A DNA stretch of 64,000 bases, from positions 62,001 through 126,000 of the forward strand of contig JAGGQZ010000014.1 of assembly GCA_018613055.1 (NCBI GenBank), given 5' to 3'. Source of the DNA: Chryseobacterium sp. ISL-80 (GTDB taxonomy: Bacteria; Bacillota; Bacilli; Bacillales; Cytobacillaceae). This document shows, one piece after another, positions 32,550-42,106 of the stretch; the first letter of the stretch is position 1; each line of letters opens with the position of its first letter. The translations under genes were made by a program, and so were the position numbers. The notes beneath the pieces are model-generated. The model searched no databases. It was not told where the DNA came from and saw only the letters and a list, made by a program, of their open reading frames with translations.

Positions 32550-35521
32550 TACACATTCCTCCTGTCATAGACACCAGGCTCGACATGCTCATTGATACTA
32601 GCAATCGGAACGTAATCACCGCGTTCCCACTTGCGGTATATTTCCAGCCCCTTTTGCGGAGTACGAGTGGCATAGCGCGGATTGTACCTTGGCAGCGGAT
32701 TTTCTCCGTTGAGTGTAAGGATTTCCATCCGCACTTTCGTTTGTTTGTATGCTGGTGTATGTGTCACGACATCCACTGCCCCGCCGGTTAGAAGGTTAAC
32801 CGCACTCTCGTGGCTTGAGGAGTGCATTGGAACATAGACCGTTTTTCCTTCCACACGATCCGTTACGAGAACTGGCAGCTTAATTGCTCCATACGGTGAG
32901 ACAAGACGAACGAGTGAACCGTCTTTTATGCCGCGTTCATTCGCCAGTTCCGGCGATGTTTCCACGAACACTTTTGGGAATTTGTAGTTAAGTCCTTCTG
33001 ATTTCTGAGTTAAGTTTCCTTCATGGAAGTGCTCCAACAATCGTCCATTATCTAACGCGAGATCGAATTCCTGTGGGAACTCCATTGGCGGAATATAATC
33101 AAACAAACCGAAACGTGCTTTTTTATCTGGAAAATTGAAGCCGTCTTTGAAAAGGAGCGGCGTGTCGGATCCATCAAGTGAACCCCAGTGGAAACTGTTC
33201 CACCCTTCTAGAACATCATAATTACACTGGCTGAAGAAAGGAGTTAAACTTGCCATTTCTTCAAAAATCTCACTCGGATGTGAATAGTTCCATTCAAAGC
33301 CCATCTTTTTAGCCAGCTGTGTCAAAATCCACCAGTCTGGTTTACTATTGCCTAGAGGCTGTAATGCTTGGTATAAACGCTGCACACGGCGCTCGGTATT
33401 GGTAAACGTTCCATCCTTTTCAAGAGACGGAGCACCTGGCAAGATAACATCTGCAAATCGAGCGGTTGTCGTTAAGAAGATTTCTTGAACAACAAGGAAA
33501 TCTAACTTCGCAAGCATCGCCTGTGTATGGTTCGAGTCCGCATCGACCCATGCCATATCCTCACCAGCTATGAACATCGCCTTCATCTCGTCTTTATCGA
33601 CAGCACCGAGCATTTCGATATTATCAAGCCCAGGATTTTCAGGAATTTTCACTCCATAAGCCTTTTCAAATTTTTCACGTAATTCAACATTTGTTACGGA
33701 TTGATAGCCTGGGAAGATATTTGGCATTGTTCCCATGTCTGCGGCACCCTGGACATTATTATGTCCGCGTAATGGGTAAGCACCAGCGTTTGGTCGCATC
33801 ATGTTTCCTGTTGCAAGAAGCAAATTCGCAATGGCCACAGAAGTGTGTGATCCCGCGATATTTTGTGTTACACCCATTCCCCAGCAAATCACGGTTCCAT
33901 CCGCATCACGGATCATTTCTGCCATTTGCATCAGGGTTTCCACCGGAATTCCAGTGACATTCTCAGCCTCTTCCAAACTATAAGGCTCCATCATTTCCAA
34001 AAATTCATCATATTGATTCACATGTTCTCTGATGAATTTCTCATCATGCCAGCCTTGGTCAATCATATACTTCGTTATAGCAGAAAGCCATACATAGTCC
34101 GTTCCTTGTTTTGGACGAACGAACAAGTCAGCACGGTCACCCATTTCATGTCTGCGCACATCCACGGTGATTAATTTCTGACCGTGAAGTTTCTGCGCCC
34201 GCTTAATCCGCGTGGCAAGTACAGGATGTCCTTCTGCAGGTGCGCATCCCACGAGCATGACAAGCCCTGCACCTGCAATATCCTGAATCGTTCCTGAGTC
34301 CCCGCCAATGCCTCCAGTTTGCTGCAGCCCCCATGAAGCAGGTGACTGGCAATAGCGAGAGCAATTGTCCACATTATTCGTACCGAATACTTGCCGTGCC
34401 AGCTTTTGGATGAGGTAATTTTCCTCGTTCGTAATTTTGGATGAAGAAATAAAACCAATGGCATCACTGCCGTATGTTTCTTTAATACCGCCAAGCCTCT
34501 CAGCCACTAAAGAAAGAGCCTCATCCCAGCTTGCTTCTACAAACACATCACCTTTACGGATTAAAGGAGATGTAATTCGTTCTTGAGAATTGACAAAATC
34601 CCAGCCGAATTTTCCTTTTACACAGGTTGAAACACTGTTCACAGGAGCGTTTTCAGATGGTTCAATTTTAAGGATTTCACGGTCTTTAGTCCAAACTTCA
34701 AAGGAACAGCCAACACCGCAGAACGTACAAACCGTTTTTGTTTTCTCTATTTTCGTTTCACGCATGGCTGCTTCTACTTCTGAAACGGCCATGATTGTTT
34801 GGTAGTCAGGCTCTACTGCTTTGACGATGTCAATCATTGGAGTAAGCAAGTCATCGGAAATCCCGGTCATGAATCCTGCATTTCCAAGCATCGATTTTTC
34901 CATCAATGCGTTACAAGGACAAACCGTCACACATTGTCCGCAGGATACACAAGAGGACTCATTAATGCTTTTTCCTCCATCCCATAATACGCGCGGCTGC
35001 CCGCTTTCCCAATCGATGGTCAGCGTTTCATTCACTTGAAGATCCTGGCAGGTTTCTACACATCGCCCGCACAAGATACACTGATCAGGATCGTAACGAT
35101 AAAACGGATGAGAGATATCTACTCCATAGCCCTTAGAACGATGGGGCCGTGTCTGGTGTTCAATCCCCATTAGTTCTGCTGTATTATGTACACGACAATT
35201 GCCATTGTTATTGTCACATACCGTACAATATAATAAGTGGTTTTCCAGTATACGATCCATTGCTTCCTCTTGGGCATTCTTTGCAAGCTCAGATGAAGTC
35301 AAAATATCCATACCGTCTTCGATTTCAGTGGAACATGCACGCATAATGCTGCCATTTACTTCACACATACATGTATCACAGCTCTGTACCGGTCCAAGAA
35401 CATCAGAATAGCAAATGTGCGGATGCTCCATATCTTGTTTTAGTAAATAATCTATAATACGAGTCCCTTTTTCCACTTGGTGTGCTGTTCCGTTAATAAG
35501 AACACTCACTTTTTCCTTCAC
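32549..35521 (-). CDS. fdhF: Formate dehydrogenase alpha subunit, molybdopterin enzyme (YrhE/YjgC-like)
   Basis: 990 residues from GTG with AAGGAGG. The N-terminus has a 2Fe-2S ferredoxin domain (CYSDVLGPVQSCDTCMCEVN), then a cysteine-rich region, then two 4Fe-4S motifs (CILCGRCVETC; CVSCGQCVTVCPC). Near residue 265 CTFCGVGCSFEVW binds another 4Fe-4S cluster, and the molybdopterin domains follow; SRYCQSPASWGL carries a cysteine where selenoprotein homologues have selenocysteine. The C-terminal dinucleotide-binding domain is intact. Oxidises formate to CO2, probably cytoplasmic. Followed by DUF1641 and DUF2294 genes and preceded by a formate/nitrite channel gene. Confidence 0.95.
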   Translation of the reverse strand: MKEKVSVLINGTAHQVEKGTRIIDYLLKQDMEHPHICYSDVLGPVQSCDTCMCEVNGSIMRACSTEIEDGMDILTSSELAKNAQEEAMDRILENHLLYCTVCDNNNGNCRVHNTAELMGIEHQTRPHRSKGYGVDISHPFYRYDPDQCILCGRCVETCQDLQVNETLTIDWESGQPRVLWDGGKSINESSCVSCGQCVTVCPCNALMEKSMLGNAGFMTGISDDLLTPMIDIVKAVEPDYQTIMAVSEVEAAMRETKIEKTKTVCTFCGVGCSFEVWTKDREILKIEPSENAPVNSVSTCVKGKFGWDFVNSQERITSPLIRKGDVFVEASWDEALSLVAERLGGIKETYGSDAIGFISSSKITNEENYLIQKLARQVFGTNNVDNCSRYCQSPASWGLQQTGGIGGDSGTIQDIAGAGLVMLVGCAPAEGHPVLATRIKRAQKLHGQKLITVDVRRHEMGDRADLFVRPKQGTDYVWLSAITKYMIDQGWHDEKFIREHVNQYDEFLEMMEPYSLEEAENVTGIPVETLMQMAEMIRDADGTVICWGMGVTQNIAGSHTSVAIANLLLATGNMMRPNAGAYPLRGHNNVQGAADMGTMPNIFPGYQSVTNVELREKFEKAYGVKIPENPGLDNIEMLGAVDKDEMKAMFIAGEDMAWVDADSNHTQAMLAKLDFLVVQEIFLTTTARFADVILPGAPSLEKDGTFTNTERRVQRLYQALQPLGNSKPDWWILTQLAKKMGFEWNYSHPSEIFEEMASLTPFFSQCNYDVLEGWNSFHWGSLDGSDTPLLFKDGFNFPDKKARFGLFDYIPPMEFPQEFDLALDNGRLLEHFHEGNLTQKSEGLNYKFPKVFVETSPELANERGIKDGSLVRLVSPYGAIKLPVLVTDRVEGKTVYVPMHSSSHESAVNLLTGGAVDVVTHTPAYKQTKVRMEILTLNGENPLPRYNPRYATRTPQKGLEIYRKWERGDYVPIASINEHVEPGVYDRRNV

Positions 35522-35592
35522 AGTAAATCCTCCTTAGTAAAAAACAAAGAAATCTATCGTACTTCAAAAAAATTATTACTATTTTCTAATAG

Positions 35593-36405
35593 TTAACTTG
35601 CTTTCTTAATCCTTGAGTTTGCTTTTGAAAGTGATTGAAGGGAATCCTTGTGAACCATCCAATAGATTAAAGCTACAAAAACACCGCCGCCAATCACATT
35701 GCCAATTAAAACAGGAACAAAGTTAGCTACATAATCACCCCATGTCAAGTGCCCCGCAAAGATTGCTGCAGGGATGACAAACATATTAGCCACAACGTGC
35801 TGAAAACCAATCGCTACAAACGCCATAATCGGGAACCAAATAGCAAGTATTTTCCCGCCGATATCATCGGCACCAAAAGCCAGCCAAATGCCTAAACAAA
35901 CGAGCCAGTTACAGCCAATAGCGGAAATTAAGGTTTTAATAAATGTTTCATCGACTTTTGCTTCTGCTATCTCAACGGTTTTGGTAAGGAATACTCCTGT
36001 TTCCGTTAATCCAACTATGTGTCCAAAAAAATAAGCAACAAAGATTGCTCCAATAAAATTACTTACTAAAACTAACAGCCAATTTTTACCCAGTTGCGTT
36101 AGTGTGGCACGCTTAGCCAGAACAGTTATCGGAAGTGCCATCATATTTCCCGTTAACAATTCTCCACCCGCAATAATGATTAACATTAGACCCACCGGAA
36201 AAACTGCTCCACCTAAAAGTGAGCTGAAGGAACCCCATTCCTGTGGTAAGTCTGCAATAACTCGAATGTCTAATAAGAAACCAAATGATATAAAGGCTCC
36301 ACCTAAAAACCCTAATAATAGTGTATGAGCAGGCCGCATTGTGGCCTTCTTGAATCCAGCTTCAACCGCTAATTCCGCGATTTGCTGAGAACTGTGAAAC
36401 GCCAT
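35593..36405 (-). CDS. Formate/nitrite transporter (FNT) family channel (YrhG-like)
   Basis: 270 residues, six hydrophobic segments. GGELLTGNMMALPITVLAKR and the later QHVVANMFVIPAAIFAGH are the two conserved FNT signatures (the first contains the omega loop, the second the H of the pore). GGAGGAG precedes ATG 36405. It lies 72 bases upstream of fdhF on the same strand, so it most likely brings formate in or out for that enzyme. A structured leader lies further upstream. Confidence 0.92.
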   Translation of the reverse strand: MAFHSSQQIAELAVEAGFKKATMRPAHTLLLGFLGGAFISFGFLLDIRVIADLPQEWGSFSSLLGGAVFPVGLMLIIIAGGELLTGNMMALPITVLAKRATLTQLGKNWLLVLVSNFIGAIFVAYFFGHIVGLTETGVFLTKTVEIAEAKVDETFIKTLISAIGCNWLVCLGIWLAFGADDIGGKILAIWFPIMAFVAIGFQHVVANMFVIPAAIFAGHLTWGDYVANFVPVLIGNVIGGGVFVALIYWMVHKDSLQSLSKANSRIKKAS

Positions 36406-36526
36406 ATTCATCTCCTCCAAAAATTGATTTTGTAGTGTTCCTCATAACATAAGGACTATAATCCACCTCTTTGATCCTAGTTTTAGAATTAGATGTGAGT
36501 AGAAATTCGCGGAAGAAAAAGAACGC

Positions 36527-36720
36527 AAAAAAGCCCACTATAAACCGGTTCACATGCTAATACATGTACCGTTTTACAGTGGGCTGACAGCTGAGCATTT
36601 TCTTATACTAGCAATCCTTCCCGCAATAAACAATGGAGAAACAGGATGTACAGTCAATCTCATTAACCTACATCAATGAACTTTCCATTCTCTACAAATC
36701 CTTTTAATTTTAACATAGAT
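36527..36720 (-). promoter_or_regulatory. Structured leader ending in a terminator hairpin, upstream of the formate operon
   Basis: On the minus strand AGCCCACTGTAAAACGGT and ACCGGTTTATAGTGGGCT pair imperfectly around CATG...CATG and are followed by TTTTTT, about 120 bases before the FNT start. Upstream of it lies a further stretch with possible short pairings and a 17-codon frame that starts MLKLKGFVENGK. It may be a riboswitch-like attenuator of the formate operon, or simply the terminator of the peptidase gene 350 bases upstream. I match it to no known riboswitch class. Confidence 0.5.
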
Positions 36721-36941
36721 TCATTGTGTTGTGAACATTTTATGAACTTTCTTAAGTGTTATAAAAATTATAGGGATTTTCACAGAATTCGCCTCTTCAT
36801 TTAATCAATCCTATACAGGAGGAAGGGGATGAGGTAACTTACCGATTCCAACAGAAAAGAATGCTCATCTATCCCTTTTTAGGATAAGGATAGAATTATT
36901 GAAGTTTTTTGCTCCGCTGAGAGGATGTGACCCCCGCTACA

Positions 36942-37649
36942 CTAAACCTCCATCCTCCACCCCGACACCGCGAGCCAGCGCTCATACCGTTCATATTCAG
37001 GCATGATTTTTCCGACAAGCCGCCAAAATGAACGGTCGTGATTCATATGGACCATATGGCACATTTCATGGACGACAACATAATCAATCACTTCCATTGG
37101 TGCCATGGACAGCTTCCAATTGAATGTCAAATTCCTCATCGAATCACACGTTCCCCAGTTCGTCTTACTGTCCGTGATTCGAATCGAGCGCGGCTTTATT
37201 TTGAATTCGCTTTGATAAAATTTAACCCGTTTTTCGACTAATGCCTTGCACTGCTGATAGTAAAATCGCTTCAAAGCCTGTTTGATGCTCTCTTCATTTT
37301 GCTCTTTCACGTATACGTGGAGCTTGTCAGCCTCGAACACGGCATTGTCTTTTTTGATATCTTCATCCTGGGAAATTAGAATGTGATAAAGGCTGCCCAA
37401 ATATAGAAATTGTCCGCCTGGTCCGTACTCTTTTTCCCTACCGGCTGAGGCCCGCTCTTTCATTTCCTTCGCCCTTTGCAGGATCAAGTCCCATTGGCCT
37501 TCTAGGGTTTGAAGCACACTTGCATCTGAGGTCCCCTTAGGAGCGTGGACTTCGACATGGCCGTACAAATCCATAAAAATGCCGATTGTTTTCCGATTTT
37601 TAAAAATCACATCATACCCGATTGTTTCACCCAAAAAAGTATGAAGCAT
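36942..37649 (-). CDS. YgjP-like zinc metallopeptidase (DUF45/WLM-SprT group)
   Basis: 235 residues. VVHEMCHMVHMNHDRSFW near the C-terminus is the HExxH zinc site with the third histidine of the DUF45 (YgjP) family, preceded by RSIRITDSKTNWGTCDSMRN, another family hallmark (WGxC). The N-terminal half is beta-rich. Predicted cytoplasmic peptidase of unknown substrate. Its 3' end is duplicated at 31022-31180. Confidence 0.9.
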   Translation of the reverse strand: MLHTFLGETIGYDVIFKNRKTIGIFMDLYGHVEVHAPKGTSDASVLQTLEGQWDLILQRAKEMKERASAGREKEYGPGGQFLYLGSLYHILISQDEDIKKDNAVFEADKLHVYVKEQNEESIKQALKRFYYQQCKALVEKRVKFYQSEFKIKPRSIRITDSKTNWGTCDSMRNLTFNWKLSMAPMEVIDYVVVHEMCHMVHMNHDRSFWRLVGKIMPEYERYERWLAVSGWRMEV

Positions 37650-37664
37650 GTCATCACCTTCATT

Positions 37665-37985
37665 TTATTCTATAAATACGCCCCAGCCATCAGAATGGCC
37701 GCCGTAAGGCCTGCTTATTTTATCCAGCTTTTCCTGCACTTTTTTTAATTCACTATGGTTAAGGAGCATCCTTTTCGAGCAGCAGCAAGCCCACTCATCT
37801 GTCTCATCATCCTGATCGAGTAAGCCATGAAAGCCTTCTTCCTTCAATACTGGTAGAAGCTTCTCGCCAGTTGCCTTATCCGGCACAGCTATAAAAAACT
37901 CGACTGGCTGCGGCTTTTTAAAACTGACACCTTCATTAAACAAACTGCGCAATGCTTCTCCATCCGCGTCGTTTGGAAATTTCAT
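37665..37985 (-). CDS. RraB-family protein (ribonuclease E inhibitor-like)
   Basis: 106 residues. KFPNDADGEALRSLFNEG opens the RraB domain and ISRPYGGHSDGWGVFIE ends it, both highly typical. Most relatives begin with MKFPND, and GGAGG lies 8 bases before the ATG at 37985, so this start is used instead of the earlier ones. In gamma-proteobacteria RraB inhibits RNase E; Bacillus lacks RNase E, so the role here is unknown. An IS200/IS605 element begins just upstream. Confidence 0.85.
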   Translation of the reverse strand: MKFPNDADGEALRSLFNEGVSFKKPQPVEFFIAVPDKATGEKLLPVLKEEGFHGLLDQDDETDEWACCCSKRMLLNHSELKKVQEKLDKISRPYGGHSDGWGVFIE

Positions 37986-38025
37986 CATCCATTCCTCCAT
38001 TTGTATGCCTTCTATGTTGTCATTA

Positions 38026-38524
38026 TCATGCACTTGCTAAATTTCTGCTAATCATTTGATCAAAAAAAATTAGGGGCGCAAATTCCATATTGAATCTACG
38101 ATTTAGGTGGAGATAGCCCCTCTTTTTACGCTTCCGGTTGGCTTGTTCTTCTATATACTGCTTTATTATTTCAACTGTAGCCCCTCCAGTGCTGATAATA
38201 GAGTAGCTGCGATTCCAGAAATAGGGTTTCCAATAGTATGGTTTTAAATGTTCTTCGAACTCTTTTCGAATATAACGGGAGCTGACAGTTTTAAAGTTAT
38301 TTATTGCTTTAGAGAGCTCTATCTGCGGGTGAGCCTCGAACAAGATATGAATAGGATCCGACTCTCCGCTTATTTCAATTACCTCGCAACCCCACTTTTC
38401 GAACAAATTGTGTGCAATCTCTATGGCGGATTAATATGTCTTTATTAATGCACTTTTTCCGAGTCACTACAACTAAATGATATTGAAGGTTATAAACCGC
38501 ATGTCTATTCCTTTTAAATTGCAT
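38026..38524 (-). pseudogene. tnpA: tnpA, IS200/IS605 Y1 transposase, frameshifted
   Basis: From ATG 38524 the frame reads MQFKRNRHAVYNLQYHLVVV then TRKKCINKDIL, with the QYHLV metal/HUH-side motif, but then leaves the family sequence. The rest, IAHNLFEKWGCEVIEISGES then DPIHILFEAHPQIELSKAIN and the catalytic-Tyr helix region VEIIKQYIEEQ, is in another frame starting near 38430. The frames join at about 38425-38435. The expected HIH-type motif reads PIHI here, with the first histidine replaced by P. Confidence 0.8.
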
Positions 38525-38612
38525 TGTTTAATCATACCTTTCTGTTTTACGACTAATACCGTGTATGCTATACTATATTACAGAACACACGTTTGGCAAG
38601 GGAGGGTTATTC

Positions 38613-39971
38613 GTGAAGATTGCTAAAACTTTAAGGTGCAAGGTTACAAATCATTCTAGCATCTTTGAAGCTACGGTTGCTGTGTATAACGAGGCTTTAT
38701 CTTTTGTGATTGACGTTATTGAACAAGAATATGACCATCTCAGCCACCTATCCACGAAGTTTGTTGTGCCTTCAGTTGAAAAGCTAATACATATAACGAA
38801 ATCAAACCCTTCTCCAAAGTACAAGGAGTTTAATCAACGCCTTTACAAGTTCCCTTCTTATTTCAGAAGAGGAGCCATTAATGCTGCTTTCGGTAAAGTG
38901 AAAAGCTATCGCTCCAATTATCAAAACTGGTTAAATGAGAAGGAGGTCGCTCTTGCCGAAGGTAAGAAGTTCAATAAGAATCCTCCGAGGTTGCAACTCG
39001 AACACAAGGAGTTTCCTGTTTTCTATAAAAGCAATATGTTCGAGCGTACATGGGCAACGTCTGCCCAAATCAAAGTCTTCCATAACAACGATTGGGTGTG
39101 GATGGATATCGAGTTCAAAGAACAAAATCTATACAAACGTGATGTTTGGGATTGGAAAGAACATAATCCTAAGCTTGTTAAAGTCGGAAAGAAATATTTC
39201 CTTAATTTCACTTACACTCACAAAGTTAAACTTAGTGAGACAAAAATAAAAGATCAGAAAGTGTGCGCTATAGACCTGGGGATCACCAACTCTGCAGTTT
39301 GTTCTGTCATGGATGCGAAAGGAACTGTCTTGGCACGGAAATTTATCAATCAGCCAAAAGAAAAAGACCGATTGTATCGCATGACGAACAAACTACGGAA
39401 AGTTCAGCGAGTATCCGGCTGGGTGTCTGCGCCTAACTATTGGCGACAAATTAATGGTCTACAGAAACACATTGTTCATATTACCTCACATGAGATTGTG
39501 AAATTCGCAAAAGAACATAACTGTGATGTTGTTGTCTTTGAATACCTCGATAAAATGAAGGTACCAAAGGGTTTTTGGGGCGCAAAGAAACTTCGTTTCA
39601 AATTGCGCTATTGGCGTAAAACAGCCATCCAAAACAAAGTAACAGAAATGGCCCACTATGCCGGAATGCGAATTTCAAGAATCAATGCTCGTAACACAAG
39701 CGCCTTAGCTTATGATGGTTCAGGCGAAGTAGAGCGTAACTACAAAAAAGACCTTGCCACATTTACAACGGGCAAGGTGTATCACGCTGATCTTTCGGCC
39801 AGTTACAATATAGCTGCTCGATATTTCATTCGAGCTTACCAAAAATCCATGTCTGAAAAGTCGTGGTTGTCCTTGCAGGCAAAGGTCCCTGTGTTGGCAA
39901 AAAGAGCATATCAAACCTTGTCTTCATTAATTAGTCTTACCCAGGCACTAGGGGCACCGAAGGTGGCTTAA
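38613..39971 (+). CDS. tnpB: TnpB, RNA-guided nuclease of IS200/IS605 (zinc-ribbon cysteines missing)
   Basis: 452 residues from a GTG with GGGAGGG upstream. The three RuvC acidic residues are present: D221 in CAIDLGITNS, E310 in DVVVFEYLDKM and D393 in YHADLSASYNIAARYF. Between the second and third sites TnpB normally has a CxxC...CxxC zinc ribbon; here the segment NTSALAYDGSGEVERNY ... LATFTTGKVYHADL contains no cysteine. Related TnpB proteins with the same replacement exist in Bacillus to my knowledge. The enzyme is guided by an RNA from its own 3' end and helps keep the element in the genome. Confidence 0.88.
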   Translation: MKIAKTLRCKVTNHSSIFEATVAVYNEALSFVIDVIEQEYDHLSHLSTKFVVPSVEKLIHITKSNPSPKYKEFNQRLYKFPSYFRRGAINAAFGKVKSYRSNYQNWLNEKEVALAEGKKFNKNPPRLQLEHKEFPVFYKSNMFERTWATSAQIKVFHNNDWVWMDIEFKEQNLYKRDVWDWKEHNPKLVKVGKKYFLNFTYTHKVKLSETKIKDQKVCAIDLGITNSAVCSVMDAKGTVLARKFINQPKEKDRLYRMTNKLRKVQRVSGWVSAPNYWRQINGLQKHIVHITSHEIVKFAKEHNCDVVVFEYLDKMKVPKGFWGAKKLRFKLRYWRKTAIQNKVTEMAHYAGMRISRINARNTSALAYDGSGEVERNYKKDLATFTTGKVYHADLSASYNIAARYFIRAYQKSMSEKSWLSLQAKVPVLAKRAYQTLSSLISLTQALGAPKVA

Positions 39972-40042
39972 GCTCGGTTTGTACTGTATTTAAGATAAGG
40001 GAAGCACCATCTATAATCTCTGATTTGGGTGGTGAGGTTCAC
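39930..40042 (+). ncRNA. Predicted TnpB guide RNA scaffold (omega/reRNA) at the element right end
   Basis: By analogy with other IS605 elements the guide RNA spans the 3' end of tnpB and the element right end. The bases after the stop (GCTCGGTTTGTACTG ... CACCATCTATAATC ... GGTGGTGAGGTTCAC) fit such a scaffold. The guide would begin at about 40043 (TATGAGATTG...). Boundaries are inferred. Confidence 0.5.
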
Positions 40043-40110
40043 TATGAGATTGTTGTGTTATAATGTAAATAACCTTTTGCTTTAAATTTTTTACTTTACC
40101 GGTTCCATGC

Positions 40111-40139
40111 CCCTACTCGTTCGTTGAGTAGGGTTTTTT
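40111..40139 (+). terminator. Rho-independent terminator (+ strand)
   Basis: CCCTACTC and GAGTAGGG form an 8-bp stem followed by TTTTTT. It lies about 70 bases past the IS right end and would end transcripts coming from tnpB. Confidence 0.85.
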
Positions 40140-40161
40140 ATTGCTGTTATTTTTGGAAAAT

Positions 40162-40190
40162 AAAAAAAACAGACCCTTTTGGAGTCTGTT
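40162..40190 (-). terminator. Rho-independent terminator of cspD
   Basis: AACAGACTCC and GGGTCTGTT pair on the minus strand, followed by TTTTTT, 20 bases after the cspD stop. Confidence 0.9.
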
Positions 40191-40209
40191 TCGGTATGCT
40201 ATATCAAAA

Positions 40210-40410
40210 TTAAGCTTTTTGAACGTTAGCAGCTTGAGGTCCACGTGCACCTTGCTCAACGTCGAAAGTAACTTTTTGACCTTCGTCTAATGATTTGAAG
40301 CCTTCAGATTGGATTGCAGAGAAATGAACGAATACATCTTCTCCACCTTCGCGCTCGATGAATCCGAAACCTTTTTCTGCGTTAAACCATTTAACTGTAC
40401 CTTGTTCCAT
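40210..40410 (-). CDS. cspD: Cold-shock protein
   Basis: 66 residues. [20 protein letters not shown] contains RNP1 (KGFGFI) and VFVHFSAIQ is RNP2. This is a full-length CspB/CspD-type OB-fold protein that binds single-stranded RNA and DNA. AGGAGG precedes the ATG by 9 bases. Among Bacillus paralogues the [15 protein letters not shown] wording is nearest to CspD, so the letter is probable, not certain. Confidence 0.95.
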   Translation of the reverse strand: MEQGTVKWFNAEKGFGFIEREGGEDVFVHFSAIQSEGFKSLDEGQKVTFDVEQGARGPQAANVQKA

Positions 40411-40609
40411 GTTTGTTGCCTCCTAGTGCTAATGCACATTGTATTACTATCCTTGCCCAAAGTGATCATTAGAACGAAGAGTCGAACTTTACACCGAACA
40501 AAAATAATTCTACCTAAGAATAACAAGAATTAGGAAAAATTGCAAGGGACTTTAGTAGGATGAGAATGTTACGGTTCAACTGCGATGAAATTCGATCACA
40601 AGAACAAAA

Positions 40610-40720
40610 AGCGCAAGCGCCTTGGTCAGCCCCGACAAGCGCTGGAGGGCCGACCGGTGAAGTCGTTCTTTGACTTCATTGGGCGGACCGAAGCGTCTCG
40701 AGGGGCTAGGCGCTGGAGCT
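40610..40720. repeat. GC-rich intergenic repeat with inverted-repeat structure
   Basis: A 110-base GC-rich block, GCGCAAGCGCCTTGGTCAGC to GGGGCTAGGCGCTGGAGCT. GAAGTCG-TTCTTT-GACTTC forms a small hairpin in its middle, flanked by CCGACCGGT and GGCGGACCG, and CAGCCCC pairs with GGGGCTAG further out. I recall the same block in many Bacillaceae intergenic regions. No reading frame. Confidence 0.6.
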
Positions 40721-40834
40721 GGATTAAGAAAACCATATATAGTTATCAACAATCAGGGTAATTTATAATTTCCTAAACAATAAAAGAAGCAGCGGATTCA
40801 AAAACTGAATCCCTCTGCTTTTAGGGTGATATCA

Positions 40835-42103
40835 CTATTTATTAAAAAGAATGTTCTCCTCTGACTCACCTATTCGAATGGATGCTTCACTCGGTTTAGT
40901 CTCGGCAATTATTTTCCCTTCACGAATCGAGTACCTTACTGCTGCCTGCTTACGGATTGCTTCGTATTCGTTTTCAGCGGCTAGTACAATGAAATTGGCA
41001 GGTTTGCCTGTTTCGATTCCATAGTTCTCCTCGATGTTCAAGGTTTTGGCGCTGTTTGTTGTGATTAAATCGATCGAGTTCATGATTTGCTCATAGCCCA
41101 TCAATTGGGAAACATGGATGCCCATATGCAGAACCTGAAGCATATTGCCTGTTCCAAGTGGATACCACGGATCAAAAATGTCATCATGGCCGAAGCTTAC
41201 ATTCAGTCCTGCTTCAAGCAATTCTTTTACCCGTGTGATTCCCCTGCGCTTTGGATACGTATCGAATCTGCCTTGAAGATGGATGTTCACTAACGGGTTT
41301 GCAACAAAATTGATGTTGGACATCTTCAATAATCTGAACAATTTGTACGTATAGGCGTCATTATAAGAGCCCATTGCTGTTGTGTGGCTGGCTGTGACCC
41401 GGTTGTTCAGTCCACGTTCATAAGCCTCGGCCGCCACTACTTCAACGAATCGAGATTGTTCATCATCGATTTCATCGCAATGGATATCTACAAGGCGGTC
41501 ATATTTCTCGGCCAGGTCAAACGCTGTTTTCATGGAAGAAACGCCATATTCCCTTGTGAACTCAAAATGAGGAATTCCGCCGACGACATCGGCCCCCATT
41601 TTCAAAGCTTCCTCAAGCAGCTCTGCTCCGCTTGGGAAAGAGTTGATTCCTTCCTGAGGGAAAGCTACAAGCTGTAAGTCTACATAAGAGGCCATTTCTT
41701 CTTTTACCTCAAGCAGCGCTTTTAAAGCTGTCAACTTCGGGTCCGTCACATCTACATGTGTACGGACATGCTGGATCCCCTGGGCAATTTGCCATTTCAA
41801 TGCTGTTTTAGCTCTTGTTTTTACATCATTCTCTGTTAATGTTTCTTTTCGCTGTGACCATCTCTGGATGCCTTCAAACAATGTTCCGCTCTGGTTCCAT
41901 TCCGGCTCGCCTGCCGTCAAAGTGGTGTCAAGATGGATATGCGGCTCGATGAAAGGAGGCAGCACAAGTGAACCTTCAGCATCAAGCACTTCCTGCCCTG
42001 TTTCATCTATTACATTCTGTGTGATTTCTTCGAACTTCCCTGCTTTTATAGCTATATTCCAAAGTCCGTCTCTTCCTCTGAGTTTTGCATTTTTAATAAT
42101 CAC
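40835..42103 (-). CDS. codA: Cytosine deaminase
   Basis: 422 residues from a [23 protein letters not shown] carries the HxH metal site; [26 protein letters not shown] and [11 protein letters not shown] supply the further histidine, the proton-shuttling glutamate and the metal aspartate of the CodA amidohydrolase family. It converts cytosine to uracil for pyrimidine salvage (or acts on a related compound). It follows codB by 3 bases in an operon headed by a PyrR-type attenuator. Confidence 0.92.
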   Translation of the reverse strand: MIIKNAKLRGRDGLWNIAIKAGKFEEITQNVIDETGQEVLDAEGSLVLPPFIEPHIHLDTTLTAGEPEWNQSGTLFEGIQRWSQRKETLTENDVKTRAKTALKWQIAQGIQHVRTHVDVTDPKLTALKALLEVKEEMASYVDLQLVAFPQEGINSFPSGAELLEEALKMGADVVGGIPHFEFTREYGVSSMKTAFDLAEKYDRLVDIHCDEIDDEQSRFVEVVAAEAYERGLNNRVTASHTTAMGSYNDAYTYKLFRLLKMSNINFVANPLVNIHLQGRFDTYPKRRGITRVKELLEAGLNVSFGHDDIFDPWYPLGTGNMLQVLHMGIHVSQLMGYEQIMNSIDLITTNSAKTLNIEENYGIETGKPANFIVLAAENEYEAIRKQAAVRYSIREGKIIAETKPSEASIRIGESEENILFNK

Positions 42104-42106
42104 TTT

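Larger units (their letters stand above)
38005..40042. mobile_element. IS200/IS605-type insertion sequence (tnpA broken, tnpB intact)
   Basis: Divergent Y1 transposase and TnpB genes define an IS605-like element. The left end is approximate and should lie between the RraB ribosome site and the tnpA stop; the right end is placed near 40042, after the GAGGTTCAC that usually closes the guide-RNA scaffold. There are no inverted repeats or target duplication, as expected for single-strand transposition. With tnpA frameshifted the element cannot move by itself. Confidence 0.7.

Noticed and set aside
36527-36720. Molybdenum-cofactor, THF or ZTP riboswitch before the formate operon
   Set aside because: The conserved bases of these classes as I know them are not visible; kept only as an unclassified leader.
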